Shown here in pieces: positions 1-11,811 of a stretch of DNA of 64,000 nt. Within the stretch, counting starts at the first letter, position 1; every line of letters starts with the position of its first letter. Origin of the DNA: Trachythela sp. YZ-2020 (lineage: Eukaryota; Cnidaria; Anthozoa; Malacalcyonacea; Clavulariidae); contig JADLSH010000282.1 of NCBI GenBank assembly GCA_016169945.1, forward strand, positions 1,815,001 to 1,879,000, written 5' to 3'. The notes beneath the pieces were generated by a model, which saw only the letters and a list, made by a program, of their open reading frames with translations, was not told the origin of the DNA and did not search any database. Position numbers and translations under genes: made by a program.

Positions 1-1464
1 AAAATATAATTAGCTCGTTCTTGGCTTATGTCCATTAATTAGTTTGATTGCTGCGGAGCGAGCGAGCCTGAAGCGAGCGAGCGTAGCAGCAGCCTAATGT
101 GTGCAGAGAGGGAGTTTTTAAGTAAATTTTATTTAGCGCATGGAATTGTGGTCGTGCGCGCTTGCTATGCGCAGAACACAAATTTTAAACTCGCTCAGTT
201 CCATGTGCTTTTCGATTTTGACGGACGGAGTCTTCGAATTTTTATCGAATTTCTAAAGCCTTTTCAAGTCTATTTTGACCATTCAAGGTAGGATATTTTG
301 TCTTTTGTTTATATGTTACGTTTACATTTGTTTACTCCTTTTTGGAAAGTTGGCAATCTCAATTTATATATCTATGAAACGCTGAAAGCACACAATCAAT
401 CGCAGCTAGATTCAGTGTCTGTTTATATATAAACTATATATTCTGCTAATGTGCTATCGACTTTGCTTGAGCTGTTAGTGCTGTAAAGCATGGAAGTCTT
501 ACATAGAGATGTCTTTAAAAGGTTTTTCTATCCATTCGCGTTTGCTTTCAATTCTCTTGCTGATTTCCATATTTTGCATCAAGTGATGTTTCATGTATGC
601 CGCTTGATGCTTGTGACTCGTGTGAACTTGACACAAAGTCACAGATATGCAATTGATCGTCTAAATTGCCTGACTGAATCATTCTGATTTGTGCAAGGTT
701 TTACCTATTAAATAGGCTACTGTTGGCATAGAAATATGTTTTTATTTCTATTTTACAATGGACTTTTGTTTAGTCGCGTTCACATATTGTCAGAACAGAC
801 AGGGTCTCAGTTCTGCGCGCACTAAGACAAATATTCGAATGGCAATGAGTTGAAATGAGTTGTGCTTTACATGTAGGTGACTCACATATCCAGCAATGTA
901 AGAACAGAATGATGGAACAACGCTTTCGTTTTATAGCTTTCCAAATGCCAAATTATTTTGCGCACATGTATATATTTTTAACGCTTTCAGTACACTACAA
1001 ATATATGCAAATTTCCTTGCGTGGCAGTGTCAAATTACTCATCGCAGTAAACATGGGTTTCATGTGGGAATTCCATGTGGAAGAACAATACATGGAAAAT
1101 ATTGATGCTTTGAAATAGATGTTACAAAATTTGATGTCTTTCATGTTTCGTGATATATTTAGCTTGTCTCATCCTGCAAACTATGCTAGGGTATGTATCT
1201 ACTGACAGCGCGCAAGCCACTGGGTCAATGCCAATAATTACCGTCTACTGAATATAATTTGTGTTGCATATTTGTTTGCATGTTTGTTTCAAGAAGCTAA
1301 ATAATAATAATAGTCCCCGCAGCATTCCTTACCTTGCAGGTACCCTAGTATTTTTCTATTATCGTGTTCGAAGACAAACACATCAGTCACTTTTATTTCA
1401 TAAGAAACACGCGAGTCTCGCACAACTGTAAGTTGATTGACAGGAGTGGCGTGTTATGTACTAG
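1..1464. other. No gene recognised
   Basis: I see no convincing exon, domain or splice pattern here. The short open frames lack sequence character. Around 49-95 there is a GC-richer patch with GCGAGCGAGC-type repeats. A segment near 1178-1260 shares the phrase ATGCTAGGGTATGT with 12145-12160, hinting at a diverged dispersed repeat. Confidence 0.6.
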
Positions 1465-1558
1465 TTACAACATGAGCGGCAGTGTTGTATCGGATATACA
1501 AACTCGAGCCGAAGGCGAGCGTTGCATATCCGATACAACACTGCCGCTCATGTTGTAA
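1465..1558. repeat. Perfect inverted repeat (33-bp arms)
   Basis: The left arm at 1465-1497 and the right arm at 1526-1558 are perfect reverse complements, with a GC-rich 28-bp spacer that contains GAGCC and GGCGAGC. The arms would form a very stable hairpin. Such foldbacks are usually miniature DNA transposons or products of palindrome-forming repair; no target duplication or transposase identifies a family. Confidence 0.8.
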
Positions 1559-3174
1559 GTAGCTTGTGAAACGTCTTGATGAGAGCATTCGTATTCTTCA
1601 ACAATTTAAAATAAATGAATGATATTTGGTGAGAAAATTTAACTTAAAGTTTATGTAAATCAGCATGATTCTGTATCAGACATACAAACTCATTAACGCT
1701 CATGATTTCTTTTGTGTTTTCTTCATGAATTATTAATGAGTTTTACAAATTTAAATATATGCCTCCAGAGCCAAATTCGAAGATGATAAAAATCCTATCT
1801 GCGTGCTTCAAAGCTGCTGTTTTCAGCTGTGAAGGCGTGAAATGGAATTATTTTCGCTGAAAACACACAAAAAGCTCTAGCTGGTCACTGGCCTGGAACT
1901 CTGCCAGTTTCTCCAAAGATTATGTCCAACCAAGCTCGTTGGAAATATAGGTTCTCTGCCTTTGCGTCGGAAGATCTTTCTCTCTAAAGGCTTTCGAGAA
2001 GATCCTGCACCCGAACTTCGCTTTGTCAAAATCATCGAAAAAAGCTGAGTACTTGAACCTACTCTTGAGCCTACTCTTCTTGGTATGCTGGAATGGCCAT
2101 ACGGCCGTTGTTCAAACATTACTGAAGTCTAACGTTGTTATAAGAAAAGAGGATTAATTGGTATTGTATTTTGTCCCATTAAACATCAGGAGAAAATTCA
2201 GATTTTAAAATCAATGGATGATGAAAAGTTGACAAAGGTAATACATTATTAATTGACAAATGTGTAACTTTTTTGGTCCGTTTTGTCAAATATATAAAGA
2301 AAAAAGGGGTAAGGTCCTCGTTCAGGAGAAAGGTAAGATATTCTCGCAATAAAACGTAGTTTTTATATTAAAGATTACGGATAACTCCCGGTCACCCCTC
2401 CGGCTTCGCCCATCTTCCATGTTCCAGCTTATTTGTAGGTCCCTCCCCCCTACCAATATTTGTAGGTCCCTCCCCCCTCCACCATTTGTAGGTCCCTCAC
2501 CCCTCACCACTAACGCCTCGCCACTAACCTTTTGTTATAAAAAGACCTGCAATCATCCGAGCTATTTGCACACGCGGTCAAATCTTGGCTAGAGTAGTTC
2601 TGGTACACTATATAAAGTTTGTATGATGGTAAAACTTTGTGATAAAATTTATATAGTTTTTAAAATAATTTTTACTTCCCTAATTTGTCGTTTGTGTTCT
2701 CCTTTTATTCCTCCTTTGATAAGCTATCTATTCTTCGCGAGTTTTCGCTTGACGCGGTTGTTTAGTATTTTTCAAATTCTGATATTCAATCAGCGCCGTC
2801 TGACGACGGCGCTTGCTCTGACGACGTGCTCTGACGGCGCTTGCTCTGACGAATAACAATATCCAATAAGACTTCAGATAATTGTACTTATAGAAACTCC
2901 GCAAACGTACAGGTAGTCTGCGTAGCAGGCGGTTAATTTTAGGAGAGAGGATTTCCGGGTGGAGAGACAAAGGCTACTTGAAATGTCGATGTTATATTAT
3001 TATTCAGATAGTTTTATAATAATCAACTGCCGAGACTCCGTAAGAACCTGACAAGTTAGCGATCATGTACACTATTATAGTCTCCTGCTGCTTTGTTTGC
3101 TAATTTTGCCGAATAATCCTTACTAGAGTCGTGGCAAAATTGTCGTAGTCAATTTAATACGTATGTTTCGTATT
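1559..3174. other. Intergenic or LINE upstream region, no gene recognised
   Basis: There are no supported exons. Two simple structures are visible. At about 2430-2510 a C-rich unit (TTTGTAGGTCCCTCCCCCC) recurs three times with variation. At about 2790-2850 a short unit built on GACGGCGCTTGCTCT repeats. The last few hundred bases may belong to the 5' UTR of the LINE that starts its coding region at 3262. Confidence 0.5.
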
Positions 3175-3243
3175 ACATATAGACATATCGCCCGAAAACA
3201 TATAGACATATCGCCCGAAAACATATAGACATATCGCCCGAAA
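3175..3243 (+). repeat. Three 23-bp iterons in LINE 5' UTR
   Basis: The unit ACATATAGACATATCGCCCGAAA is repeated three times head to tail, starting at 3175, 3198 and 3221 and ending 18 bp before the ORF1 start codon. Tandem 5' UTR repeats in LINEs commonly carry the internal promoter; that role is inferred here. Confidence 0.8.
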
Positions 3244-3261
3244 GTCAACACTAATATAAAC

Positions 3262-4422
3262 ATGGCTGCAGTACAGACTGCTCAGACAAATTTTACAATT
3301 GAAAACATCGACGTGAATTCAATAAAGCTCTTAAATAAACAGTCTTGTTTAATCTACGATAGTTGTCGTATAAAGTGGGCATGGGATCTTGATGCATTGA
3401 AAAAATTTGTCGAAGATGTGGTCAGTTTATCGGGAATTTGGAAATCACCTGGAGGTACAGCTAAACAATTCCAATGTAGTGACTATGATCTCACCCTAAC
3501 TTGGTATCCGGGGAAACAAAATACGATAACATTTCATGGGAAAGACGGTGAAATGCTGAAAGAATTCTTGATGCGACTACTGAGCAAACCTAGAGATAAA
3601 CAAGCGACCAACATATGGCCCGTAAACAGTGTGCCCACAACCGATATTGAGCCTGACATGCAACAGGAAGCTAGTGGAAATACAAATGATGTTGCGGCTG
3701 AGAAACCTCATTGTAGTAATTGCGAGGATATGGCGATTAAGCTATCAGAAATTGAGGGGAAGCTGGGCGGTTTGTATGATATAACTTATAAAATCTATAA
3801 TTCTGTTAGCGATTCGACAGCGATAGGTGATGATTTGGGCCAAAAGTTTTGTAAAGATGGTCATACTAATGCAATAGATCAGCCCAACCAGAACAACGAG
3901 CGTCCCCTTTCAGAATATTATGAATTGTCAACAGACTTAGAGGAAGTTAAGCTGGATGCGGTGATAAACCACACTAAACTATCCAACAATATCTCATCAA
4001 ATAGTAAGGTTATTAGCGAAAATACTCAAGAAATAAATCAACTCAAAGAACAATTGACCAATATGCAAAGTGAGCGTCAAACACTCATTAAGGAAATTTC
4101 AAAACAAAGTGAGATAATTAAGCAACTATCCTCCAAAGTGGATAATTTGCAAAACACACAAGTAATCCATAGTGCCCAACATAGCGTTAGATCAAGTACG
4201 TCAAAGGAATCGCTCAACACCCAACAAACTACTGAGTGTCTCGATCTAAATAAACCGCTAAATACTCCTTTGAGCGCTAACCTACCTGTCTCAATGAAAC
4301 CGCCGAATAAGAAACATAACGCAGTGAATACTAGGCCTATTAAGCCTAAAGAAAAATCTGCAAAGAAACATGTTGACTTAGCCCTGAAAGTCAGCACAAA
4401 GTCCACCCAAGAATGCCTATAA
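3262..4422 (+). CDS. LINE ORF1 protein (386 aa, coiled coil)
   Basis: This intact frame starts at ATG 3262, directly after the iterons. Residues about 28-115 form a compact, aromatic-rich globular segment (motifs such as CRIKWAWDLDALKKFV and LTWYPGKQNTITFHGKDG). A CSNCEDM pair of cysteines follows at about 153. Residues about 230-300 form a heptad-rich coiled coil (EINQLKEQLTNMQSERQTL), and the tail is basic and Ser/Thr/Pro-rich. In LINEs, ORF1 proteins bind RNA and trimerise or multimerise through such coiled coils. It is the one uninterrupted reading frame in this element. I do not recognise the N-terminal domain by name. An alternative would be an unrelated host coiled-coil gene, but the ORF2 300 bp downstream on the same strand argues for ORF1. 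Confidence 0.75.
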   Translation: MAAVQTAQTNFTIENIDVNSIKLLNKQSCLIYDSCRIKWAWDLDALKKFVEDVVSLSGIWKSPGGTAKQFQCSDYDLTLTWYPGKQNTITFHGKDGEMLKEFLMRLLSKPRDKQATNIWPVNSVPTTDIEPDMQQEASGNTNDVAAEKPHCSNCEDMAIKLSEIEGKLGGLYDITYKIYNSVSDSTAIGDDLGQKFCKDGHTNAIDQPNQNNERPLSEYYELSTDLEEVKLDAVINHTKLSNNISSNSKVISENTQEINQLKEQLTNMQSERQTLIKEISKQSEIIKQLSSKVDNLQNTQVIHSAQHSVRSSTSKESLNTQQTTECLDLNKPLNTPLSANLPVSMKPPNKKHNAVNTRPIKPKEKSAKKHVDLALKVSTKSTQECL

Positions 4423-7400
4423 ATAGGAAAACTCGCCCAGAAGAAGCGGTGAAACCTCGCGAAATGAGTCAAATTCAAGACAAGAAGCGAACCACGAATA
4501 ACCTTAACATAGTTGACATCGGGAGGTTACCACTAATTGATACGCAACAACATAAAATTCCAGCTAGAATAACTACCCGTTTCCAACAAGGAACTAGAGC
4601 AAAGTCAAAGCGATATAATAGTTGGGGTTTTCGGAAGCGACCAGGATACCCTCTAATCGATTAGCCATCCGGCAAAGTAGGAGCCACAACTTAATTAATA
4701 TTCCAATTACGAAAACTACAAATGCTGCTCTTGACGGTTCTTTACCAAAATTTTTATTACTAAACGCTAGATCAATCCTTAATAAAAAAGAGGAACTTGA
4801 GGTCATTATCAGTCAGTGTAGCCCTGATGTAGTCATGATCACAGAAACATGGTTATCTGATATCGTACCTGATGAAGTCGTTAATATTCCGAAATTTAGC
4901 TTGGTCAGAAAAGATAGACCTATTGGAAGGGGTGGTGGAGTGCAAGTGTATATACGGGAAAGTATAACTTACAAACTTCGACTCGACTTGTCAAATGATC
5001 AATATGAGTGTGTTTGGATTGTATTACGCCCTGTCTGGCTTCCAAGATCAATTTCTAGAATTGCAATTGCATGTGTGTACATTCCTCCATCTGTAAATAT
5101 GGAGACGGTAAATAGTTTCTGTGACTATTTTTGCTACTGTTATGATAAATTGAAATCGGAAAGCCCATGCACAGCAATCATTGCAGCTGGTGATTTCAAC
5201 CCTGACAGTAATGGGTTGAATATAAGAACAATCACACGCCAATGCCACATAAAACAAATAGTAAAAACACCAACCAGGGGTAATGCCGTGTTGGACCTAA
5301 TTATTACGGACATACATAAGTTTTACGAAGATCCAGAAATACTGCCCCCCCTTGGAACTTCTGACCATAAACGAATTGTATGGAGACCAAAAAATCGAAA
5401 TCAGTTAGGAAACAAAAAAGGAAAAAGAACAGTAACTGTAAGGCCGCTGAGAGACTCATCTATACTTCAATTTGAGCAGTTCATTAGAGAATATAATTGG
5501 TCATTTGTATTTAACGCTGCTGAAGTCGATGATGGGGTGCGTTTATTTCTTGAGGCAACTAATAACATGTTTGATACCTTCTTCCCCTGTAAATCAATCA
5601 AAGTGTATGAGGACGATAAACCATATATCACTGGAAGAATCAAGGAAATGATGCATAATCGCGATAAAGCATACCAACGTGGACAAGCCGAACGCTTTAA
5701 GTATCTACGAAATAAAATTGTATCTGAGATTCGGAAAGAGAAAAATAAATTTTATGAAAAGAGAATTAAACCGATATGCAGCCATAACCCAAAGCAATGG
5801 TGGAAACAGATAAAGAAAGTTGTTGGAACTAAGAAGGATTCAGTCTCTATTATAGATCCGGAAACTGAAAATCCACTAAGCGCAAAAGAGTCCGCTGAGT
5901 TTATTAACACCTTTTTCACAGACCTAACTAAGAACTACCCAGAAGTGGCTGATGAGTGGCTGACGATTACAGCAGATGAGACTCTGCCTCAAATCTCTGT
6001 GACGAATCCCATAAAGAAATTAAAAGGCATAGATGCCAATAAAGCACATGGGCCATTTGATCCCTGTTTAAAGATAATAAAGTTATTCGCTGAATATTTT
6101 GCGGTACCTTTAGTATATATTTTTAATCAATCCTTCCAAACTATGAAATTCCCGGAAGTTTGGAAAATTTCTAACGTCTGTGCTATCCCCAAAACAACCC
6201 CATGCAATAGAGTGGAGGAGTTAAGACCGATTTCCCTTACTAGCGTACTCTCCAAAGTGCAAGAATCGTATGCTGTTGAATGGATCCTTGAGGACGTTCA
6301 AGAAGAAATTAGTGATTCTCAATTTGGTGGCCTGGCGGATCTTCAGCTGTTTTGACGTTAGTGTATTTGGTACATAATTGGTATAAGTGCATGGAAAACA
6401 CGGAAAAGTTGTAAGAATCTCCTTTTGGACTTTCGTAAAGCCTATGATTTGATCAACCATAACATTTTGTTAGGAAATTTTATGGACATTGGTGTGCGCC
6501 CTTCGTTAGTAAGATGGTTTGCGACGTATTTACAAGGTAGACTACAAATGTGTACGTTTAGAAACCACAAATCAGAGTGTAAAAGTATAAGAGGAGGATC
6601 CACAAGGAAGTAAATTGGGCCCCTGGCCTTCATTATAAAGATTAACCAGCTGGCCAATGTTGTTGAAACACCAAGTGATGATCAGAATGGAGGTTCTGAC
6701 CAAGACGACATTGTTATTTTTATGGATGACACTACTTTATCCGAGGTGATTGATGTCACTGATCATGTATCTGGAAATTGTATCGGAAATAGTCAAAATA
6801 ATATTGATAACATAATTCGGTTCACGGAAAATGAGCAAATGGAATTAAACGCCAAGAAATGCAATGAAATGGTAGTAGATTTTAGAAAGATTAAGACTGT
6901 AATCCCTCCTGTCTGCATTGGGCAACAACCAATGTCTAGAGTCAAAACGTACAAGTTATTGGGACTCTGGATAGACGATGATTTAAATTGGGAATCAAAT
7001 ACAGAGTACATTATTAAGAAAGCAACCAAACGTCTATATTTTTTGAAGGTTCTTAAGGGTTATGGCGCACCAAAAAATGACCTCAAGACCTTTTATTGCT
7101 GTGTAATCAGATCAACTTTGGAGTATGGTGCCCAGGTATGGAACGGCAACTTGACGCAAGCACAGCGTAATGATATTGAAAGAGTACAGAAACGAGCTTT
7201 GAGGATAATTGTTCCTGAATATGAGTACAATCGTGCGCTTCAGGAATGTGAACTAAAAACGTTACAGGAACGTAGAGATGATTTATGTGTTCGTCTCATC
7301 AAGCAGATGTCAGAGCCATCACATAAATTACATTCATTGCTTCCTAGGAAATGCTCTGAGGTAAAAGGAAGAGAAACTCGAACAAATCCGAACAAATTTT

Positions 7401-7486
7401 ATAACTTCTTCTACAGGACCGAAAGATTTAAACGCAGTCCGTTAGTATATGCAATAGATAAATACAACGATAGGTTAAAACTGTAG
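4413..7486 (+). pseudogene. LINE ORF2: AP endonuclease plus reverse transcriptase, frame-broken
   Basis: ORF2 makes the retrotransposition machinery: target nicking and reverse transcription. The frame at 4413-4664 holds a linker with LPLID...IPARITTRF, after which the frame shifts. The endonuclease runs from about 4750 to 5390 (LLLNARSIL, ITETWL, GRGGGVQVYI, AGDFN, LGTSDHKRIVW). The RT begins at about 6050 (GPFDPCLKI, ELRPISLTSVLSKV) and breaks after 6330. It resumes at 6425 (LLDFRKAYDLINHNIL), breaks again near 6605, where PQGSKLGP is split by a frame change, and continues at 6722 with the catalytic box FMDD, then YKLLGLWIDDDLNW and the C-terminal RT region. At least three frame changes plus stops inactivate it. 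Domain order and motifs make the identification secure; the clade (L2 versus another CR1-group lineage) is less so. Confidence 0.85.
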
Positions 7487-7686
7487 TTTTTAATTTGAGA
7501 ACGTTCTATATATATAGTCGTATATTTTAGTCGTATTTTAGATATAAATTTGTATATACATGTAATATTTTAGAATTAGTTGTAATCTTAACTTGTAGTT
7601 GAACTAAATTGTAAACACATTATAATTTAGCGTATCCGCTATTGAAATGTGGGAAATAAAGCCATTATTATTATTATTATTATTAT

Positions 7687-8150
7687 AAACACCATGGCTC
7701 CCTTTCAATTTTGCATTTGTGGCTTTTAGTCTAAGCCACGGCATCATTACAAAGTGATTAAAGTACAGTTAATACTTATTGAATTGAGTCATTTGAGTGT
7801 TTATAGAGGGGGGAGGAGGCGACAACAGTAAGAGGCTTTGGAAGTACTGGATTAGCATCAACGTAAAACAAAACTTTTCCTGAGATTTCGGGCAAACTGC
7901 ACGGATAGTTTACAAGAAAACGCTTCTTCTCCTATCGCGACTAACATTGGCAGTCCTTCCAGAACATGAGATGTGTTTATATCATGCCTTGTTTCAGCTA
8001 TGACACTTGCAAGTGGGGTGTGTGCTAACCATCCTTACTTGCAGCTAAGAGCTAAGCTGAATTACGAAGGACGCAGCTCGACTTGATCGAGTCGAATGTA
8101 TATTTAAGGCGCCTCTGGCTGCCACCTTGACTTGACTCGCTCTGTCTCTT
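7687..8150. other. No gene recognised
   Basis: This is plain A+T-rich sequence after the LINE tail. No exon, repeat family or regulatory element is recognisable. Confidence 0.5.
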
Positions 8151-8154
8151 ATAA

Positions 8155-8335
8155 CACAGGGAACACAAGTTTAGGGCTAATCAAGTGTGTTAACACACCC
8201 TGTCATCATTCCCTGTGGGAGGAAACCGGAGTACCCGGAGAAAACCCACGACTTCCAGTAGAGCGTTGACTTACTCTTTCCACACGAGTATCATAAGTGA
8301 CGAGTGGCGACTGCGCTACCGAAGTACCTAACACG
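8155..8335 (-). mobile_element. tRNA-derived SINE copy
   Basis: Read on the minus strand, it begins with a tRNA-like A-box region (TTCGGTAGCGCAGTCG). It continues with a body carrying GTGGGTTTTCTCCGGGTACT followed by CCGGTTTCCTCCCAC. The same body occurs on the plus strand at 23515-23580, so it is a dispersed family. The A-box/B-box head is Pol III promoter-like. The B box is degraded in this copy. Confidence 0.7.
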
Positions 8336-8339
8336 TAAC

Positions 8340-9173
8340 AAGTTCAAAATCTGCAGGCTGCAGTATAATTACTGAAAATTGTTTTCCCCTTTTTAATAGA
8401 ATACAGTTAATACTAAAATGATAATTGTTTATGCTTTGACTATTAACTAAAAATATTTATTGAAAACAAGCATTGCCTATATTAATGCAACCAACTTAAA
8501 CCTGCCCGATTACATGTATTGTAGTTATACCCTATAAACGAACTGTTTATACAGCGAGCATTCCGTACGTTTGAATGAAACTCTTCAATTTAAGAGAACT
8601 TTTGAAGTTAGGAAGATTGACATTTGTAGCTCCTATATATCTCATTTCATTCTTGAGAAATTTAAGATGTGTTTGATATGTGAATAACATCACTGTGATG
8701 TCATGGAAATAACTGTGATGTCATGGATATATCTTTGAAATACTTGAAATAAATCACTTCATGTGTAGTGTCCTGAGAAACGCTGAAGAAAATGTACAGT
8801 TTCAAGGCAATTTGGTCAAATACTCTGAAATATATTCGTGATTTCCAAAAAAACCATTATGCAGTGTGACGTTACAGTTAAGCTTCATAACTCAAACGTT
8901 TTCTTAAAATAAGAGAGTTTCAATGAAACAGAATTTTCGCTGCATAAGGCCTTTACGTTTTTTGCATGCTCATGCTGTGCGGTATATATTGTAAAATACA
9001 TACAGTGGCGGAAATGTTGGTGGGCTGGGAGAATTGTTCCAAATATTGACCCATAAAAGATGAAAGTGTCAAATTTGAGTGTAACTTGCAGTCCTATCCG
9101 AAATTCTGGAGGATTTTCGCACAAGAGGAAAAGGTAAACTTTGTTCCACTGATAATTTATATTTGTTAATCTA
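8340..9173. other. No gene recognised
   Basis: This stretch is A+T-rich. A short direct repeat built on AACTGTGATGTCATGGA occurs at about 8690-8725. No supported exon was found. Confidence 0.5.
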
Positions 9174-9175
9174 TA

Positions 9176-9981
9176 CAGGGTGTATAAAAAAAAACCGGAA
9201 TTCATCTTTTACGCTTAAGAACTTTGGAAATATCAGACCTTATGAAATGATTTAGGGCTCATTTTAAAGCTTGTTCTTTTCTCTTTTGAACAAGTGATCA
9301 CTTGTGTCTTTAGTACAAGTACCAACTGCACAAGAGAAAAATTTAGTAGAACCCAATCATTTTTAGATGCCGTCTAGTTATGCCACTTTGCTATGTTATT
9401 TCATACTCGCGCTTAAAATCCTTGAAGTTTCGCAAATCCTTGTTGTCACAAGAGAAAAAGTAATAACTGTTTAATAAACATTTAAAAAGGTATTGCGTTG
9501 TCTTACTTATTTTAAATTCATCGCACAATAATCATAAAAACAACAAGTTTCGTTCATTCCAGGCTATGCAGTCGAATGGCGCCCTGGTGCAAACACAGAA
9601 TAGCAAGTTTCAGCAAGCTTAGATACGGTCCGTAATGCATGTAAAGTTAGCAAATGTTTTGAAAGTAGTGCATAGAAAACTGTATTTACAAAATATTGAT
9701 GAGCCGTTTCTAAAATCGTTGAAATCTTCTTGTTTTGGCGAGAAATGAGCTAAGTTCTTCTCTATCGAGTTGTTGTTGCATCTCAATTTTTTGATTTTCC
9801 AATCTCCGTCACTTAAAATAATATTTCAAACGAAGCGTTCGTTCCAATTTAAAAAATAACACCACCGTTGGAAAGCTGAATGGCTAAGCTTTAAAATGAA
9901 TGTAAACATTACAGTTTTGCTGCTCAATTGTTTGTGAAATTCTCATTTGAATCGACAATTCCATTTTTCTTATACACCCTG
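9176..9981. mobile_element. Non-autonomous Tc1/mariner-like element (806 bp)
   Basis: The ends are inverted repeats: the left end reads CAGGGTGTATAAAAAAAA and the right end, reverse-complemented, reads CAGGGTGTATAAGAAAAA. TA dinucleotides flank at 9174-9175 and 9982-9983. CAGGGTG-type termini with a TA duplication are the mark of the Tc1/mariner superfamily. Inside there is no transposase frame, so mobilisation would need an enzyme supplied in trans. Confidence 0.75.
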
Positions 9982-9983
9982 TA

Positions 9984-10411
9984 TAATTGCAGGTATTTGA
10001 TCCGTAAGACCAGATGAATTGAAGTCGTGCATTATTTTAACTGATAAAGGATTATTTTAACTCATAAATTTTAACGGAACGAATACTTTGCGATAATATC
10101 TAAAACATAAAGTCTCTGAAATTAATCATATTTAATCCTTGACACTTTTCCGAAAATAGCTTTTGGTGATATCCTGTATAAGTGCGCCCAACGTTCTCCT
10201 ATTGTCCAAAGAGCATATTTATAATAATCCAAGCTATTAAAGATATTTGTCCTCCCATTATTCTTTGATAAATACTAAAACTAGTTTCTCAACATAGTTA
10301 CCGCAAATGACCTTGAGATAGGTGCACCTAAATTGTCCACAACTCATGTGTATAGAATACTACAAACTCTCACAGAAAGTTGCCATCTCAATGTTACTCA
10401 TTTAAATAATG
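9984..10411. other. 3' flank of the TMEM263-like gene
   Basis: This is A+T-rich sequence, part of which would be the 3' UTR of the minus-strand exon ending at 10412. I saw no repeat family. Confidence 0.4.
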
Positions 10412-10672
10412 TTAATCTGATTTACTCTTTGATCCTTTCCTGAATATAGTAACAGGTGATAAAGATGAAACAGTGTTATAAGTTGCACCAATGGCGCTAC
10501 CAGTTGTAGACAGAACACCTCCAGCTACCCACGTTACTCCACCATAAGCTGTTCCTGCAGCATATTTTGTTGTGTTGTAAACAGTGCCTGATAACCGACC
10601 AAGTAAACCTTGTTTTTCATCATTTGCCTCGTTTTCATTCTCTGCTTTTACAAAAACATCTTCATCTGATTT
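10412..10672 (-). CDS. TMEM263-like membrane protein, last coding exon
   Basis: On the minus strand a TTTTACAG acceptor ends at 10673, followed by an 86-codon exon ending in TAA at 10412. The residues include QGLLGRLSGTVYNTTKYAAG, GGVTWVAGG and the C-terminus KGSKSKSD. A Gly/Ala/Thr-rich, weakly hydrophobic core after an acidic leader, ending in a basic -KSD tail, matches the layout I know for TMEM263 (UPF0444), a small conserved membrane protein of unclear role. The upstream exon with the start codon was not found, so this is the C-terminal part only. An open frame continues upstream of the acceptor, but its hydrophobic sequence looks intronic. The family call rests on recalled similarity and needs a profile search. 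Confidence 0.5.
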   Translation of the reverse strand, partial: KSDEDVFVKAENENEANDEKQGLLGRLSGTVYNTTKYAAGTAYGGVTWVAGGVLSTTGSAIGATYNTVSSLSPVTIFRKGSKSKSD

Positions 10673-10779
10673 CTGTAAAATATAAATTGTGAAATAGATG
10701 AATACTAAAAACGTCATTGAAATGTTGGAGGCGCTTGTAGATGGAATATTCGAACGTGAACTCATATACATTTTTAGAC

Positions 10780-11811
10780 CTAGCCAGGAGAAGTTGCTAA
10801 AAATACAACTTTAGCTGGTACACCGGAAAGGCACGGCCGCAGGTTCAATTCCGACTGCTCCTGGTTAGCTCTAAAATATATATAAATTTTCGTTCCAATA
10901 TTACACCCACAAACACTTTCTATTGTTTGTCCTATCGAACAAGATGCCGAGAAAAAATCTTGAAGTGTTGGAGCCTATACGAACATCCCACGACCGCCAA
11001 GGTCACAAACATACGTTGTCCCACCAACACGCTTGTGGAAATTATCGCATTTCTATTGCAAATGTTTAATAGATCAAAAGTAATGCGTCCATCCCTTCTT
11101 CATTGATGAAAGTCTTTTTATATTTTTATGCTCACCAGCAAAGCCATATTCTACCCTATAAATCTCATACATTTCACCCTTCCTAAAGAACATTTTATAA
11201 CACATGCAGACTTACAACAAGCACTTGCATAACGGAAAATCACTCACTCTTTGCAAAGAACGGAAGAAAAATATATCAGCTGCGTTCGGCTGGTGTTATA
11301 TATTCAACACATATATTCGTGTTGTATAAACATTAAAATGATTAAATGCACATTATTTAAGGCTCCTATGTATGTAACATATCATACTCTTAAAACGCGG
11401 AACAAGTTCATTATAGTAAGCCAAACCATAACCAAAATATTTCTTGTAAAAGGCGATTTATAAACTAAAATGGTCATCAAGAAGCCTCACACGTTCCGAA
11501 CTTCGTACACTTGAAGAATGCGGCAAAAATTAAGTCACACAAAAATTCAAGATTTTAATTAGATAAATGATACAAACTGAGTCAGACCGTGGGTTCAATT
11601 CCTGCCAGAGGACCTATAGTGTTGCATTTTTCGCAACCGTTCCTGGTTAGGTCTTAAATTGTGTAAATATCTACTCACTTGGATTATCCACCAAACACAG
11701 TATTCTAGTTCAACCAAGTGAAGTGCAAAAAAATCTTTGAAGTTTACCTTATCACAACCCGCACACCCGATCACCTATATATACTGAACTTACGGTTACA
11801 GCTCAGCAACT
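10780..11811. other. Intergenic; SINE fragments
   Basis: At 10785-10870 and 11580-11655 there are tRNA-like pieces with a B-box phrase (GGTTCAATTCC) followed by CCTGGTTAG. They are partial copies of the SINE at 11812. The rest shows no supported gene; upstream TMEM263-like exons might lie here but I could not place one. Confidence 0.5.

Larger units (their letters stand above)
3175..7686 (+). mobile_element. Near full-length non-LTR retrotransposon (LINE, L2/CR1-like), inactivated
   Basis: Order of parts: a 5' UTR with three 23-bp iterons (3175-3243), ORF1 (3262-4422), an ORF2 with an AP-type endonuclease and a reverse transcriptase (4622-7486), a 3' UTR, and a terminal (ATT)n run at 7666-7686. 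The terminal microsatellite, the endonuclease N-terminal to RT, and the RT C-terminal sequence fit the L2/CR1 group of LINEs. ORF2 carries several frame breaks, so the copy is dead. The 5' boundary is uncertain; I did not find a target-site duplication. Confidence 0.85.

Noticed and set aside
1877..2119. Minus-strand frame with Arg/Ser-rich sequence
   Set aside because: No start context, homology or splice support.
4077..4478. Minus-strand 133-codon frame opposite LINE ORF1
   Set aside because: No domain; overlaps a well-supported sense ORF.
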